A program made the position numbers and the translations under genes. From Paracoccaceae bacterium (GTDB lineage Bacteria; Pseudomonadota; Alphaproteobacteria; Rhodobacterales; Rhodobacteraceae), in the NCBI GenBank assembly GCA_018223125.1, contig JAAEZA010000012.1, positions 1 to 64,000 on the forward strand: DNA of 64,000 bases. Reading direction: 5' to 3'. Below are positions 7,969 through 18,100 of the stretch, one piece after another. Within the stretch, counting starts at the first letter, position 1. Each line of letters opens with the position of its first letter. The notes under the pieces are model-generated. The model was not told the DNA's origin and searched no databases. It worked only from the letters and a program-made list of their open reading frames with translations.

Positions 7969-8197
7969 GGGCGTCGGATCGCGCTATTTGTACGAACCGT
8001 TCGAGGCGGCGGCAAAGCTGGAAACGCATCGTCAGGTAACGGATGAACGCTGGATCGCGCTGGAGCGTCGGCTTGAGATGATCGAGAGCGCGCTGGAGCG
8101 GCTGGAGCGGCGGATCTGGCTGGCGGTTTACGGCGTGGTCGGGTTCGTGCTGACACGGGGCGTTCTGGTGCTTCTGGATGTGACGCAGCAGGTTTGA
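7961..8197 (+). CDS. GTA small membrane-segment protein (g3.5)
   Basis: The 78-residue product has a charged helical N-terminal half, with a likely coiled coil at residues 28-52, and one hydrophobic segment (WLAVYGVVGFVLTRGVLVLL). It matches g3.5 of the R. capsulatus GTA in position and size; that product is reported to be needed for head formation. The start lies 8 bases inside the portal gene. The exact role is not known to me. Confidence 0.8.
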   Translation: MSRGVGSRYLYEPFEAAAKLETHRQVTDERWIALERRLEMIESALERLERRIWLAVYGVVGFVLTRGVLVLLDVTQQV

Positions 8198-8230
8198 TGC
8201 CCACTGGCATCGCAATTCAAAGGAAATGGT

Positions 8231-8788
8231 ATGGGATATGCGGAGAGCGCCCTGGCGCTGGAGAGGAAGTTTTGCCGGTTTGAAGACGGGATCGACGTTT
8301 CGGGAGACTGTGAGATTTCGGGCTATGCGTCGGTTTTCGGGGCTTCGGACCAGAGCGGCGACGTGGTTCAAAAAGGGGCCTACGAGCGCAGCCTGAAAGC
8401 GATGGCACAGGACGGGCGGCGTGTGAAAATGCTTTGGCAGCACGATCCGGCCAAGCCAATCGGCGTCTGGCAGGTGGTGCGCGAAGATACCAAGGGGCTG
8501 TTTGTGAAAGGGCGCATTCTGGCGGATGTGCAGGCGGGTTCCGAAGCTTTGTCGCTGGTCAAGGCCGGAGCAATTGAGGGGCTTTCCATCGGGTATCGTA
8601 CCGTGCGGTCGGAAAAATCAAGCAAGGGCAACAGGTTATTGTGTGAACTTGATCTATGGGAGGTGTCGCTGGTGACTTTCCCGATGTTGCCCGAAGCGCG
8701 GATTGGCGCTGGTGCAAAAGGGGATGAAACCCTGGCTGAAGAACTGGTTACCGCGCTTGCCGCTGCAAAGGCACGGCTGTCCGGGTGA
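8231..8788 (+). CDS. GTA prohead protease (g4)
   Basis: The 185-residue protein is an HK97-family prohead maturation protease (Caudovirus S78-like). It shows the family pattern ISGYASVFGASDQSGDVVQKGAYERSL near the start, the conserved His in LWQHDPAKPIG, and the serine-containing AIEGLSIGYRT motif. It trims the N-terminal delta domain from the capsid protein encoded next. Its start at 8231 follows AAAGGAAATGGT. Confidence 0.93.
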   Translation: MGYAESALALERKFCRFEDGIDVSGDCEISGYASVFGASDQSGDVVQKGAYERSLKAMAQDGRRVKMLWQHDPAKPIGVWQVVREDTKGLFVKGRILADVQAGSEALSLVKAGAIEGLSIGYRTVRSEKSSKGNRLLCELDLWEVSLVTFPMLPEARIGAGAKGDETLAEELVTALAAAKARLSG

Positions 8789-8845
8789 CGGGTTTCTGCG
8801 GCCCCTTAATTATTTCAAAGTTTTAACCACAGCACAGGATTGATC

Positions 8846-10045
8846 ATGAGCACATCGACTACCGCGGCGCCGCGAGGCGTGAAAGAGGCCAAGTCCATGC
8901 CTTCGCTTCAGGTGAAGGCTGCGATGGAAGATTTTCTACAGGACGTAACCAAAGTGAATAGCGATTTGAAAGACCGACTTCAGGAACAGGAAAAGAGATT
9001 GAACATGCTGGAACGCAAGAACACTGGCGCGCGGCGCCCTGTATTGTCCGCAGTGGCCGAGGTTGAGGTGCCACACAAGAAGGCATTTGCAGCCTATCTG
9101 CGCAGTGGTGACGACGACGCAATGCGGGCATTAAATGTGGAAGAAAAGGCATTGTCTACTGCGGTTTCCGGCGATGGGGGCTATCTGGTTGATCCCCAGA
9201 CTGCGGATCAGATTGCCGGTGTGCTCCATGCAACGGCCTCTATTCGTTCGATTGCCAATGTGGTGGCGGTGGAATCGACGGCCTATGATGTGCTGGTGGA
9301 TCACACCGAATTGGGGGCGGGATGGGCCACCGAGACCGGCGCCGCGACCGAGACTTCAACGCCGCAGGTCGAGCGGATTTCGATCCCGTTGCATGAACTT
9401 TCGGCCCTACCCAAAGCTTCCCAGCGGTTGCTGGATGACAGTGCCTTTGACGTGGAAGGTTGGCTGGCGTCGCGGATAGCCGACAAATTCTCCCGCGCGG
9501 AAGGGGTGGCTTTTGTGTCGGGTAACGGTGTGGACAAGCCGACGGGTTTTCTGACCTATACCACAGTGGCAAACAACAGTTGGAGCTGGGGCGATCTTGG
9601 CTATGTGGCAACAGGAGCTGACGGAGACTTTGCAGCGCTCGACCCTGCGGATGCGATTGTGGATCTGGTTTATTCGCTGGGCGCGCGCTATCGCGCGAAT
9701 GCGACCTTTGTGATGAATTCCAAGACAGCGGGCGCCGTGCGCAAGATGAAGGACGCGGACGGGCGTTTCTTGTGGTCGGATGGGTTGGCTGCGGGGGAGC
9801 CTGCACGCCTGATGGGCTATCCGGTGCTGGTGGCCGAAGATATGCCGGATATTTCCAGCGGCGCAAATGCCATTGCTTTTGGCGACTTTGCGGCTGGCTA
9901 TACCGTGGCAGAGCGGCCGGACCTGCGGATTCTGCGCGATCCGTTTAGCGCCAAACCGCATGTATTGTTCTACGCCACGAAACGTGTTGGCGGGGATGTC
10001 AGCGATTTTGCGGCAATCAAACTGCTGAAATTCGCCGTTTCTTAA
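8846..10045 (+). CDS. GTA major capsid protein (g5)
   Basis: The 399-residue protein has an HK97 fold. Residues 1 to about 100 form a coiled-coil delta domain (around LKDRLQEQEKRLNMLERKN) that acts as scaffold and is removed by the protease encoded upstream. The mature part follows, with GGYLVDPQTADQI and the conserved FAAGYTVAERPDLRILRDP near the C-terminus. ATG 8846 was chosen over TTG 8840. A small hairpin (TCCCTTTCAGGGA) after the stop lies in the 147-base gap before g6. Confidence 0.95.
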   Translation: MSTSTTAAPRGVKEAKSMPSLQVKAAMEDFLQDVTKVNSDLKDRLQEQEKRLNMLERKNTGARRPVLSAVAEVEVPHKKAFAAYLRSGDDDAMRALNVEEKALSTAVSGDGGYLVDPQTADQIAGVLHATASIRSIANVVAVESTAYDVLVDHTELGAGWATETGAATETSTPQVERISIPLHELSALPKASQRLLDDSAFDVEGWLASRIADKFSRAEGVAFVSGNGVDKPTGFLTYTTVANNSWSWGDLGYVATGADGDFAALDPADAIVDLVYSLGARYRANATFVMNSKTAGAVRKMKDADGRFLWSDGLAAGEPARLMGYPVLVAEDMPDISSGANAIAFGDFAAGYTVAERPDLRILRDPFSAKPHVLFYATKRVGGDVSDFAAIKLLKFAVS

Positions 10046-10192
10046 TCAAAAGTAGGGGTCCCTTTCAGGGATGGGGCAACGGGGTTCGCTGCGTTGCTTC
10101 TGGTGTGCTGCGGGTCGGTTCTGCTGTCCTCCGTCCAGCCGGCCCGCACGCACTGCATTTATCAATTTGATCCGTATTGGGAGAATACGCTT

Positions 10193-10780
10193 ATGATTTT
10201 GACTGAACTTTCAAGCGTTCCGAGCGGATCGCTGCCACTGGCTTTGCTGAAAGAGCATTTGCGTTTGGGGACAGGGTTTTCCAGCGGAGCGGAGCAGGAC
10301 GATCTGTTGGAAGCCTATCTGCGTGCGGCGATCAGCGCGGTAGAGGGGCGCACAGGGCTGGTGCTGCTGGAGAAGTCCTTTAACTGGGCACTGACTGGGT
10401 GGCGGCACTATGACAGGCAAGTCTTGCCGGTGCGACCTGTGCAATCGCTGGATGCTCTGACGCTGGTGGACAGGGCGGGTGTCGAGACGGTGATGCCGTC
10501 AGAATCCTATCATTTGGAAAAGGATAGCCAGAACCCTGCTTTGGTCGCGGTTGGACTGGCGTTGGCAGTTATTCCGGAAGCGGGTCGTGCAGAGGTATCC
10601 TTTACCGCCGGTTATGGTCCGTCGTGGAACGATCTGCCGCCCGATCTGGCACGGGCAGTTCTGCTGCTGGCGGCAGAGTTTTACGAACATCGTGCGAGCC
10701 GTGAGGGCGCGAGCCTGCCTCCGGCGATTTTGTCCCTTCTGGATCGGTTTAGAAAAGTGCGCTTGCTGGGGGGAAGCTGA
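10193..10780 (+). CDS. GTA head-tail connector, HK97 gp6-like (g6)
   Basis: The 195-residue protein has the gp6/YqbG-like connector pattern: LKEHLRLGTG, LLEAYLRAAISAVEGRTGLVL, then the C-terminal helix LPPDLARAVLLLAAEFYEHR. Connectors of this type attach beneath the portal. ATG 10193 has GGGAG eleven bases upstream; the frame is open further left but without similarity. The stop overlaps the next start (TGATG). Confidence 0.9.
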   Translation: MILTELSSVPSGSLPLALLKEHLRLGTGFSSGAEQDDLLEAYLRAAISAVEGRTGLVLLEKSFNWALTGWRHYDRQVLPVRPVQSLDALTLVDRAGVETVMPSESYHLEKDSQNPALVAVGLALAVIPEAGRAEVSFTAGYGPSWNDLPPDLARAVLLLAAEFYEHRASREGASLPPAILSLLDRFRKVRLLGGS

Positions 10781-11121
10781 TGGTGCGGCATGTGGAGTTG
10801 AACCGGAAGTTGACGCTGGAGCGGCGGCAGCGGGTTTCCGATGGTGCTGGCGGGTTCGAGCGGAACTGGGTGGCCTTGGGAGAGGTCTGGGCCGATGTGC
10901 AGATGCGCAGTGTCAGGGTGACGGAGGTTTCTGCGGGCACAACGGCTTTGGAACGGCACAGGATCATCGTGCGCGGTGCACCGCAGGGGGATCCGCAGCG
11001 TCCGATGCCCGGACAACGGTTTGTCGAAGGAAGCCGGATTTACGGAATTGAATCGGTAACGGAGCATGATCACGCCGGGCTGTATCTGCTGTGTTGGACC
11101 CGTGAGGAGGTGCTGACGTGA
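10780..11121 (+). CDS. GTA head-tail adaptor/stopper (g7)
   Basis: The 113-residue protein has the pattern of the phage head-tail joining (SPP1 gp16-like) family: short beta strands around LTLERRQRVSDGAGGF, a WADVQM strand and the TTALERHRIIVRG segment. It occupies the g7 slot, between connector and tail terminator. It overlaps g6 by one base and g8 by four, so translation is coupled. Confidence 0.85.
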   Translation: MVRHVELNRKLTLERRQRVSDGAGGFERNWVALGEVWADVQMRSVRVTEVSAGTTALERHRIIVRGAPQGDPQRPMPGQRFVEGSRIYGIESVTEHDHAGLYLLCWTREEVLT

Positions 11122-11528
11122 CTTATGCGGTTTCCCATGCGCTTCAGCAGGGGATCTATCTGGCTTTGAAGGCGGATGCGACTTTGACGGGGCTGGTTGG
11201 TAGCGATGTGTTTGACGCACCGCCAAGCGGGGCAATACCGGACCTTTATGTCATGATCGGAGACGAACAGGCGCGGGACCGTTCCAGTGGTTCGGCAGGT
11301 GCGGCGGTACATGATCTGGACATACGCGTGGTGTCCTCGGCGGCGGGGTTTGCTGCGGCAAAGCAGGTTGCGGGGGCGGTGTGCGATGCGGTGATCGGGG
11401 CGCAGATTGCCCTGACCAGAGGCCGGTTGGTGTCGCTTTCCTTTCGAACGGCGCGTGCATTGCGGGACGGCAGCCCCGAGCAGAGGCAGATCCGTCTGAA
11501 ATTTCGCGCATTTGTAGAGGATGCCTGA
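11118..11528 (+). CDS. GTA tail terminator protein, DUF3168 (g8)
   Basis: The 136-residue protein has the DUF3168 signature: an ALQQGIYLALKADATL helix, then VFDAPPSGAIPDLYVMIG, and the closing strand IRLKFRAFVED. In GTA and siphophage particles this protein caps the tail tube. It overlaps g7 by four bases (GTGA). Confidence 0.88.
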   Translation: MTYAVSHALQQGIYLALKADATLTGLVGSDVFDAPPSGAIPDLYVMIGDEQARDRSSGSAGAAVHDLDIRVVSSAAGFAAAKQVAGAVCDAVIGAQIALTRGRLVSLSFRTARALRDGSPEQRQIRLKFRAFVEDA

Positions 11529-11579
11529 CCGGCTGCGGGCCGGTTTCAGAAAGAAGTTTAGAGGAATTAGGAGAGAGTT

Positions 11580-11993
11580 ATGGCGGCACAGAACGGCAAG
11601 GATCTGTTGATCAAGGTGGATATGGACAATGCGGGGACATTCGCGACACTGGCAGGGCTGCGTGCCTCGCGCATTTCGTTCAACACGGAAACCGTGGATG
11701 TAACGGCGCTCGACAGTACAGGGGGGTGGCGGGAATTGCTGGCGGGGGGCGGTGTGAAAACCGCCAGTATCAGCGGATCGGGCGTGTTTCGGGATGAAAA
11801 CACCGACGAGCGGGCGCGGCAGATTTTCTTTGACGGGCAAATCCCCGATTTTCAGGTGGTAATACCGGATTTCGGCATTGTGGAAGGGGCGTTTCAGATC
11901 ACGTCACTGGAGTATGCGGGGCAGTTTGACGGAGAGGCGACCTATGAAATGGCCTTCGCGTCGGCGGGCGCGCTGGCGTTTTCCGTGATTTGA
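11580..11993 (+). CDS. GTA major tail tube protein (g9)
   Basis: The 137-residue beta-rich protein matches the phage/GTA major tail protein family (TP901-1-like): MAAQNGKDLLIKVD at the start, VDVTALDSTGGWRELL in the middle, GVFRDENTDERARQ, and the ATYEMAFASAGALAF end. Hexamers stack to form the tail tube. A GAGAG ribosome site precedes ATG 11580. The stop overlaps the next start (TGATG). Confidence 0.92.
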   Translation: MAAQNGKDLLIKVDMDNAGTFATLAGLRASRISFNTETVDVTALDSTGGWRELLAGGGVKTASISGSGVFRDENTDERARQIFFDGQIPDFQVVIPDFGIVEGAFQITSLEYAGQFDGEATYEMAFASAGALAFSVI

Positions 11994-12319
11994 TGGCGAA
12001 TCCTTATCGCGGCGAGGTGTCGCTGACAGTGGATGGCGTAAAGCGCGTGATGCGGCTGAGCCTCGGGGCTTTGGCGGGGCTTGAAGCCCGTCTCGGGGCG
12101 GAGGGATTGCTGCCGCTGATTGTGCGGTTCGAGAACGGGGCGTTTGCGACGGAGGATCTGATTGCATTGCTTCGGGCCGGACTGTCGGGCGGGGGCTGGG
12201 AGTGCAGCGAGGCAGAACTGAGGCGGGCCGAGATCGAAGGAGGCGCGATGGAGGCAGCGCGGGCTGCGGGGATGCTGTTGCGCTTGACGTTCACGCTGCC
12301 GGAGAGTGCGGATGATTGA
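11993..12319 (+). CDS. GTA tail assembly chaperone-like protein (g10)
   Basis: The 108-residue protein has the GTA gp10 pattern (MANPYRGEVSLTVDGVKRVMRLSLGALAGLEARLG). It lies between the major tail protein and the tape measure, where siphophages encode tail assembly chaperones. ATG 11993 shares one base with the g9 stop. Confidence 0.85.
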   Translation: MANPYRGEVSLTVDGVKRVMRLSLGALAGLEARLGAEGLLPLIVRFENGAFATEDLIALLRAGLSGGGWECSEAELRRAEIEGGAMEAARAAGMLLRLTFTLPESADD

Positions 12320-12500
12320 CTGGGCCGGTTTGATGGCGCTGGGGCTGGGGCAGTTGCGCCTGTTGCCGGAACAGTTCTGGGCGCTGACGCCTGTGGAGTT
12401 GCTGATGATGGCGGGTGTAACGCCTGGCGGGACACCGGGGCTGAGCCGTGCGCGGCTGGATGCGCTTTGTGCGCAGTTTCCGGATGTGAGAGAGCATTAG
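12312..12500 (+). CDS. GTA tail assembly protein (g10.1)
   Basis: The 62-residue product (MIDWAGLMALGLGQLRLLPE at the N-terminus, then FWALTPVELLMMAG) matches the small phage tail assembly chaperone family found after gp10 in GTA clusters. It overlaps the end of g10, as do the paired chaperone frames of many tailed phages, but here it has its own ATG at 12312; GTG 12306 is an alternative. No slippery site was identified. Confidence 0.8.
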   Translation: MIDWAGLMALGLGQLRLLPEQFWALTPVELLMMAGVTPGGTPGLSRARLDALCAQFPDVREH

Positions 12501-12512
12501 AGAGGACCAAGC

Positions 12513-13178
12513 ATGGATGATAACGGACCTGATCTGGAGACGCTGGAAAACCAGTTGGAGGCTCTGGAAGGCGATATTTCTGCTACGGCACGAATTTCGG
12601 CTGTGTTCCAGCAGGAGTTGAAGGGGATGCAGACGAGCATCTCGCTGGCGGAAAAGGAGGCGCGGGGGTTGTCGGGGTCTCTGTCCAAGGGGCTGAGGGG
12701 GGCCTTCGGGGATGTGATCCTTCAGGGGGCGAAGTTTTCTGATGTGCTTGAGACACTGGCGCAGCGGATGATCCGCAGCACCTTCAATCAGGCGATCTCC
12801 CCCGTAAGTGATGCGATCGGGGGCGCTTTGAGCGGTGGTGTCAATTCGATCCTTGGCAGCATCTTCCCGAGCGCCAGCGGCAATGTCTTTTCGGGAGGGC
12901 GGGCGACTGGCTTTGCCAAAGGGGGCGTTGTGGGCGGGCCAACGGTACTTCCGATGCGCGGGGGGATAGGGCTGATGGGGGAGGCAGGAGCTGAGGCGAT
13001 CATGCCGTTGCGCCGCGGTGCCGACGGGCGCTTGGGGGTCGAGGGTGCCGGAGGAGGCACAGCGGTTCACGTCACGATGAACATTACCACACCGGATGCA
13101 GAAAGCTTCGCGCGGTCCCAGACCCAAGTGGCGGCAGGGATCAGTCGGGCGATCGCCCGCGGGAACCGGAACCAGTAG
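12513..13178 (+). CDS. GTA tape measure-like tail protein (g11)
   Basis: The 221-residue protein has a helical coiled-coil N-terminus (residues 6-60), a hydrophobic Ala/Gly-rich centre with FNQAISPVSDAIGGALSGG, and a Gly-rich tail with GGVVGGPTVLPMRGGIGLMGEAGAEA, a motif seen at the C-end of many phage tape-measure proteins. Its short length agrees with the short tail of GTA particles. Confidence 0.88.
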   Translation: MDDNGPDLETLENQLEALEGDISATARISAVFQQELKGMQTSISLAEKEARGLSGSLSKGLRGAFGDVILQGAKFSDVLETLAQRMIRSTFNQAISPVSDAIGGALSGGVNSILGSIFPSASGNVFSGGRATGFAKGGVVGGPTVLPMRGGIGLMGEAGAEAIMPLRRGADGRLGVEGAGGGTAVHVTMNITTPDAESFARSQTQVAAGISRAIARGNRNQ

Positions 13179-13189
13179 GAGAGTAGATC

Positions 13190-13822
13190 TTGAACTTTCA
13201 TGAAGTCAGATTTCCGGCCGGATTGTCATTCGGGTCAAGCGGCGGGCCGGAACGGCGCACCGAGATTGTGACGCTGAACAGCGGCTATGAAGAGCGTAAC
13301 AGCCCCTGGGCCCATGCGCGGCGGCGCTATGATGCGGGGGTTGCCATGCGTTCTACCGATGATCTGGAAGCTGTGATCGCTTTTTTCGAGGCACGGCGCG
13401 GCCGGTTGTACGGGTTTCGCTGGAAGGACTGGACGGATTTCAAAAGTTGCCTGTCATCCCGCGAGCCTGCGTTTACGGATCAGGAGATCGCGGTGGGAGA
13501 CAGTGTGACGGTGCAGGTTCCCCTGTGCAAGACCTACCGTTCGGGAGAGACCACATACTGTCGCACGATTTCCAAGCCTGTGGAGGGAACCTTGGCTGTC
13601 GGGGTTGGCGGTGCGCAGGTTTTTGAGGGGGAGCATTATGAAGTGGATTATACAACTGGCGTCATCCGTTTTAATGAAGCTCCTCCCGAAGGGGCGCTTG
13701 TGACGGCCGGGTTTGTGTTTGATGTGCCGGTACGGTTTGACACTGACCGGCTGGACATGAGCATGGCAAGCTTTGCTGCCGGATCCGTACCTAGTGTGCC
13801 TGTGGTGGAGGTCCGTGTCTGA
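13190..13822 (+). CDS. GTA distal tail protein, DUF2460 (g12)
   Basis: The 210-residue protein has the DUF2460 signature FHEVRFPAGLSFGSSGGPER, then NSGYEERNSPWAHARRRYDAG and ARRGRLYGFRWKDWTDFKS. It corresponds to the distal tail (Dit-like) ring that joins tube and baseplate hub. The start is TTG 13190, backed by AGGAGAG at 13177-13183, six bases upstream. It overlaps g13 by one base. Confidence 0.9.
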   Translation: MNFHEVRFPAGLSFGSSGGPERRTEIVTLNSGYEERNSPWAHARRRYDAGVAMRSTDDLEAVIAFFEARRGRLYGFRWKDWTDFKSCLSSREPAFTDQEIAVGDSVTVQVPLCKTYRSGETTYCRTISKPVEGTLAVGVGGAQVFEGEHYEVDYTTGVIRFNEAPPEGALVTAGFVFDVPVRFDTDRLDMSMASFAAGSVPSVPVVEVRV

Positions 13823-14709
13823 TGCGCAGGATTGGTGAAGCCATGCAGGCGCATCTGAACAGTGGTGCGACAACGTTGTGCCGTGCATGGGTCGTGCGGC
13901 GGAGGGACGGAGCGGTTTACGGGTTTACGGATCATGACAGCGATTTGCCGGTTGACGGCGTGTTGTGTGAAGCGGCATCCGGTATGGATGCAAGTGCTGT
14001 GGAGCGGTCTACCGGACTTGCGGTTGACAACGCGCAGGCTGTCGGGGCGCTAAGTTCGCTTGGTATCAATGATCTTGATATCGAGACAGGACGGTTTGAC
14101 GGGGCCGAGGTTACCCACTGGCTGGTAAACTGGAAGCAGCCGGCACAGGCTATTCTGCAATTTCGCGGTACGATCGGAGAGGTGCGGCGGGGACAAGGCG
14201 CTTTCGAAGCGGAATTGCGCGGGCTGAGCGAGGCCCTGAACAAACCGGTAGGGCGAACCTATCTGCGCCAGTGTGACCGGATTGTCGGGGACGGGAAATG
14301 CGGTGTGGACCTGTTTGCCGAAGGGTTTGTAGCCGAGGATGTTGTCGATACCTCCACGGGACGGCGGGTGATCGAGCTGAAGCATCTGGGCGCGTTTGAG
14401 GAAGACTGGTTTGCACAGGGGCGGGTCACTTGGTTAAGCGGGCCGAATGAGGGTGCGGACGGTCTGGTGAAAGTGGATTACCGTCGGGGTCCGGTGCATG
14501 TAGTGGAACTGTGGGAAGAGACCCGCTTTCCGATCGGGAACGGTGACCGGATCCGCTTGCACGCAGGATGTGACAAGCATGCAGGCACCTGTCGGGAGAA
14601 ATTCGGTAATTTCCTGAACTTTCGCGGATTTCCCCATATGCCCGGTGAGGATTTCAGTCTGACCTATCCTGTTGCAGGGCGTCCTATGGACGGCGCAAGG
14701 CGCGAATAG
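13822..14709 (+). CDS. GTA baseplate hub protein, DUF2163, probable Fe-S protein (g13)
   Basis: The 295-residue protein has the DUF2163/phage BR0599-like architecture. Four cysteines in the C-terminal half, YLRQCDRIVGDGKCGVD and LHAGCDKHAGTCREKFGN, fit the iron-sulfur cluster site described for the R. capsulatus GTA hub protein. FLNFRGFPHMPGED follows. It sits between Dit and the peptidase, at the tail tip. It starts one base before the g12 stop is complete. Confidence 0.9.
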   Translation: MRRIGEAMQAHLNSGATTLCRAWVVRRRDGAVYGFTDHDSDLPVDGVLCEAASGMDASAVERSTGLAVDNAQAVGALSSLGINDLDIETGRFDGAEVTHWLVNWKQPAQAILQFRGTIGEVRRGQGAFEAELRGLSEALNKPVGRTYLRQCDRIVGDGKCGVDLFAEGFVAEDVVDTSTGRRVIELKHLGAFEEDWFAQGRVTWLSGPNEGADGLVKVDYRRGPVHVVELWEETRFPIGNGDRIRLHAGCDKHAGTCREKFGNFLNFRGFPHMPGEDFSLTYPVAGRPMDGARRE

Positions 14710-15162
14710 ATGACACCGCAGATGCGTAAGGAAATCCTTGCCGTGGCGCGGGGCTGGATCGGTACGCCCTATCGCCACCAATGCAGTGTGAAGGGGCAGG
14801 GTACGGATTGTCTGGGGCTGCTACGCGGAGTCTGGCGCGAGCTATTCGGTGCAGAACCTGTGGTCGTACCGGCCTATACGGCGGATTGGTCGGAGGCGTC
14901 CGGAGAGGAGCGGCTGTGGCGTGCCGCGCGGCGGTATCTGGTGGCGGTGCCGGTTTGTCTGCCGTGTTTTGGTGACGTGGTGCTGTTCCGGATGCGGCAG
15001 CAGGCGGTGGCGAAACATGTCGGAATCTTGAGCAGGGCGTCCGGTGGCCTGCCGACACTTGTCCATGCTTACAGCGGCAAAGGTGTTGTCGAGACGCCTT
15101 TAACGCAGGCCTGGTCCCGCCGGATCGTAGCACAATTCGAATTTCCCGAGAGGAGGGGCTAA
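14710..15162 (+). CDS. GTA NlpC/P60-type cell-wall peptidase (g14)
   Basis: The 150-residue protein is an NlpC/P60 cysteine peptidase. The nucleophile is in KGQGTDCLGLLRGVWRE (Cys at about 37) and the catalytic His in AKHVGILSRA. In GTA particles it is a tail-tip enzyme that helps open the recipient's peptidoglycan. It overlaps the start of g15 by one base (TAATG). Confidence 0.92.
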   Translation: MTPQMRKEILAVARGWIGTPYRHQCSVKGQGTDCLGLLRGVWRELFGAEPVVVPAYTADWSEASGEERLWRAARRYLVAVPVCLPCFGDVVLFRMRQQAVAKHVGILSRASGGLPTLVHAYSGKGVVETPLTQAWSRRIVAQFEFPERRG

Positions 15163-18100
15163 TGGCGACGATACTCTTATCTGCGGCAGGCGCTGCGATC
15201 GGTGGTACTTTCGGGGGAACTGTGTTGGGCCTGACGGGGGCGGCAATTGGCAAGGCCGTCGGGGCGAGCCTTGGCGGGGTGATCGACCAGAAGATCCTTG
15301 GTAGCGGCAGTCGGGTGGTTGAAACCGGACGGCTTGAAAGCTTCCGCTTGCAGGGCGTGAGCGAGGGGGCGGCGGTGCCCCGGGTGATGGGGCGCGCACG
15401 CATTGCAGGACATCTGATCTGGGCGAGCCGGTTTGAGGAACACGTCAGCACGCAGACCTCTGGAGGCGGTAAGGGGGGCGGCGGGCCGCGGGTTACAACC
15501 AAGTCTTATTCTTACACGGTAAATGTTGCCTTCGCTCTGGGCGAGGGCGTGGTAGACAAGATCGGGCGGATTTGGGCGGACGGGCAGGAAATCAGCCGCG
15601 ACGGATTGTCGATAGCGTTCTATCCCGGAGACGAGTCACAGGTGCCCGATCCGACGATTTCCGCGATAGAAGGGTTGGAAAATGCGCCAAGTTATCGGGG
15701 CACGGCTTATATCGTTTTCGAAGACCTTGATCTTGGGCCTTTCGGCAACAGGATTCCCCAGTTCAATTTCGAAGTGTTCCGGAAAGCGCAGCCCGAACAC
15801 AGCACACTGGATGATCCGTCGCGGGATATAACAGGTGTTTGCCTGATCCCGGGAACAGGCGAGTATTCTCTGGCAGTGACGCCGGTCGAATATCCGGGGG
15901 ACTTTGGTGACGGCAAATTTGCGAATGTGAACTCTCCGCGCGGAAAGACCGACCTGCTGCACGCGCTGGAGGATCTGCAGGAGGACATTCCGAATATTGC
16001 GTCTGTCTCGCTTGTGGTGAGCTGGTTTGGAGATGATCTGCGCTGTGGGATGTGCAACCTGACACCCCGTGTCGAGCAGACCGAGGTGGACGGGGATCCG
16101 ATGCCTTGGGTGGTTTCCGGTCTGGCGCGGTCTGCAGCCTCTTTGGTGAGTTTTTACGGCGACCGGCCTGTCTATGGGGGGACACCTGCGGACGGCGCTG
16201 TTCTGGAAGCTATAGAGCACATGAAAGATGCGGGACAGAGTGTTGTTTTCTATCCGTTTATCCTGATGGACATTCAGGCGGACAACGGATTGGCTGATCC
16301 CTATTCCGACAATCCAGACCAGCCCGTTATGCCGTGGCGTGGCCGGATTACAACGGCGAAGGCGGCGGGACGGGACGGGAGCAGCGACAAGACGCCGGCA
16401 GCCGCTTCGGAAGTTGCAGCGTTTTTCGGGACAGCGGCGGTGACTGATTTTTCGGTTGCGGACGGCGCAGTGCTTTACAGTGGTCCGGCGGAGTGGAGCT
16501 ATCGCCGCTTTATACTGCATTACGCCTATCTGTGCCTTGCCGCTGGCGGGGTCGAGGCGTTTAATATCGGGTCGGAAATGCGGGGGCTCACCCGCATTCG
16601 GGATGGGGTGGACAGTTTTCCGGCTGTTCTTGCCTTGCAGCAACTTGCAAGTGATGTGCGGACGGTTCTGGGACCGGATGTTAAAATCGGCTATGCTGCG
16701 GATTGGTCCGAATATTTCGGTTATCATCCCGATGACGGATCAGGGGACGTGTTGTTCCATCTTGATCCGCTGTGGGCACAATCGGAAATCGACTATATCG
16801 GGATTGATAATTACATGCCGCTGGCGGACTGGCGGGACAGTCTGGGGCATCGTGATGAGGGCGAAGGCTCGGTCTATTCTGTGGATTACCTGCGCAAGAA
16901 TGTAGCGGGTGGGGAGGGATTTGACTGGTATTATGCGGATGCGGCGGGGCGCGATGCGCAGGACCGTATTGCGATCACGGATGGCGCATACGGGGAGCCT
17001 TGGGTCTTTCGTTACAAGGATCTGGTAAGCTGGTGGAGCAAGGAGCATTACAACCGTCTGGGCGGCGTCCGGCAGAGTGTTCCGACACAGTGGCAGCGCA
17101 AATCCAAACCGATCCGTTTTACCGAATTGGGATGCCCTGCCGTGGACAAGGGGGCGAACCAGCCAAATGTTTTCTTTGACCCGAAATCATCTGAATCTGC
17201 CTTGCCGTATTATTCCGAAGGTTCCGTCGATACCCTGATGCAGGCGCAGTATCTGCGGGCGACATACGCACACTGGCTGGAGCCTGACAATAATCCGGTT
17301 TCGGACGTGTATTTCGCGCCGATGGTGGACATTGCGAACAGTCATGTCTGGGCATGGGATGCGCGGCCCTGGCCGGATTTTCCGAACCGTCTTGATGTGT
17401 GGAGTGACGGGGAAAACCACGGGCGGGGGCATTGGATCACGGGGCGGTTTTCCGATCAGTCGCTTGGGGCAATTGTCTCGGAAATTTGTGACATTTCGGG
17501 TTTGCGGGACATTGATGTGTCACAGCTTTACGGTTCGACCATCGGCTTTGCCATGACCTCGGTTGAGACAGGGCGGCAGAGCTTGCAGCCCCTTATGCTG
17601 GCGTTTGATTTTTCCTGTACAGAAGCAGACGGCAAGCTGGTTTTCATGAACCGGAGCGAGCAGATAGCATTCACGGCTTTGCCTGCGGATCTGGCCGTTG
17701 CGGATGCCATCCCCGCTGTCGCGAAAACCCGCGCACCGGCGGCAGAAACCGTCGGGCGTGTGCGCGTATCGTTTTGGGACGAAACACGGGATTACCAGAC
17801 TGCAACATCCGAGTTTGCCCTTTCCGACGACGAAAGCCAGGCCTCGTCCCATGTGTCGCTGCCACTGGTCCTGCGGCCGGGTACAGGGGTGAATCTGGCG
17901 AGTAGATGGCTTGTGTCTGCGCGGGTGGCGCAGGATGAGGTGAAGCTGTCCTTCCCGCCGAGCGTGCAGGGGCTGGTTGCGGGTGATGTGTTCAAGCTTG
18001 ATGACGGAGGGACTGGTGCGACCTACCGGATCGAGAGGATTTTTGAACAGGGCGCGCGGGAAACGGAGGCCGTGCGGGTCGAACAATCGGTTTACAAGCA

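Noticed and set aside
15636-16727. Leftward 363-codon open frame
   Set aside because: It lies entirely antisense to g15, whose motifs and GTA context are clear.
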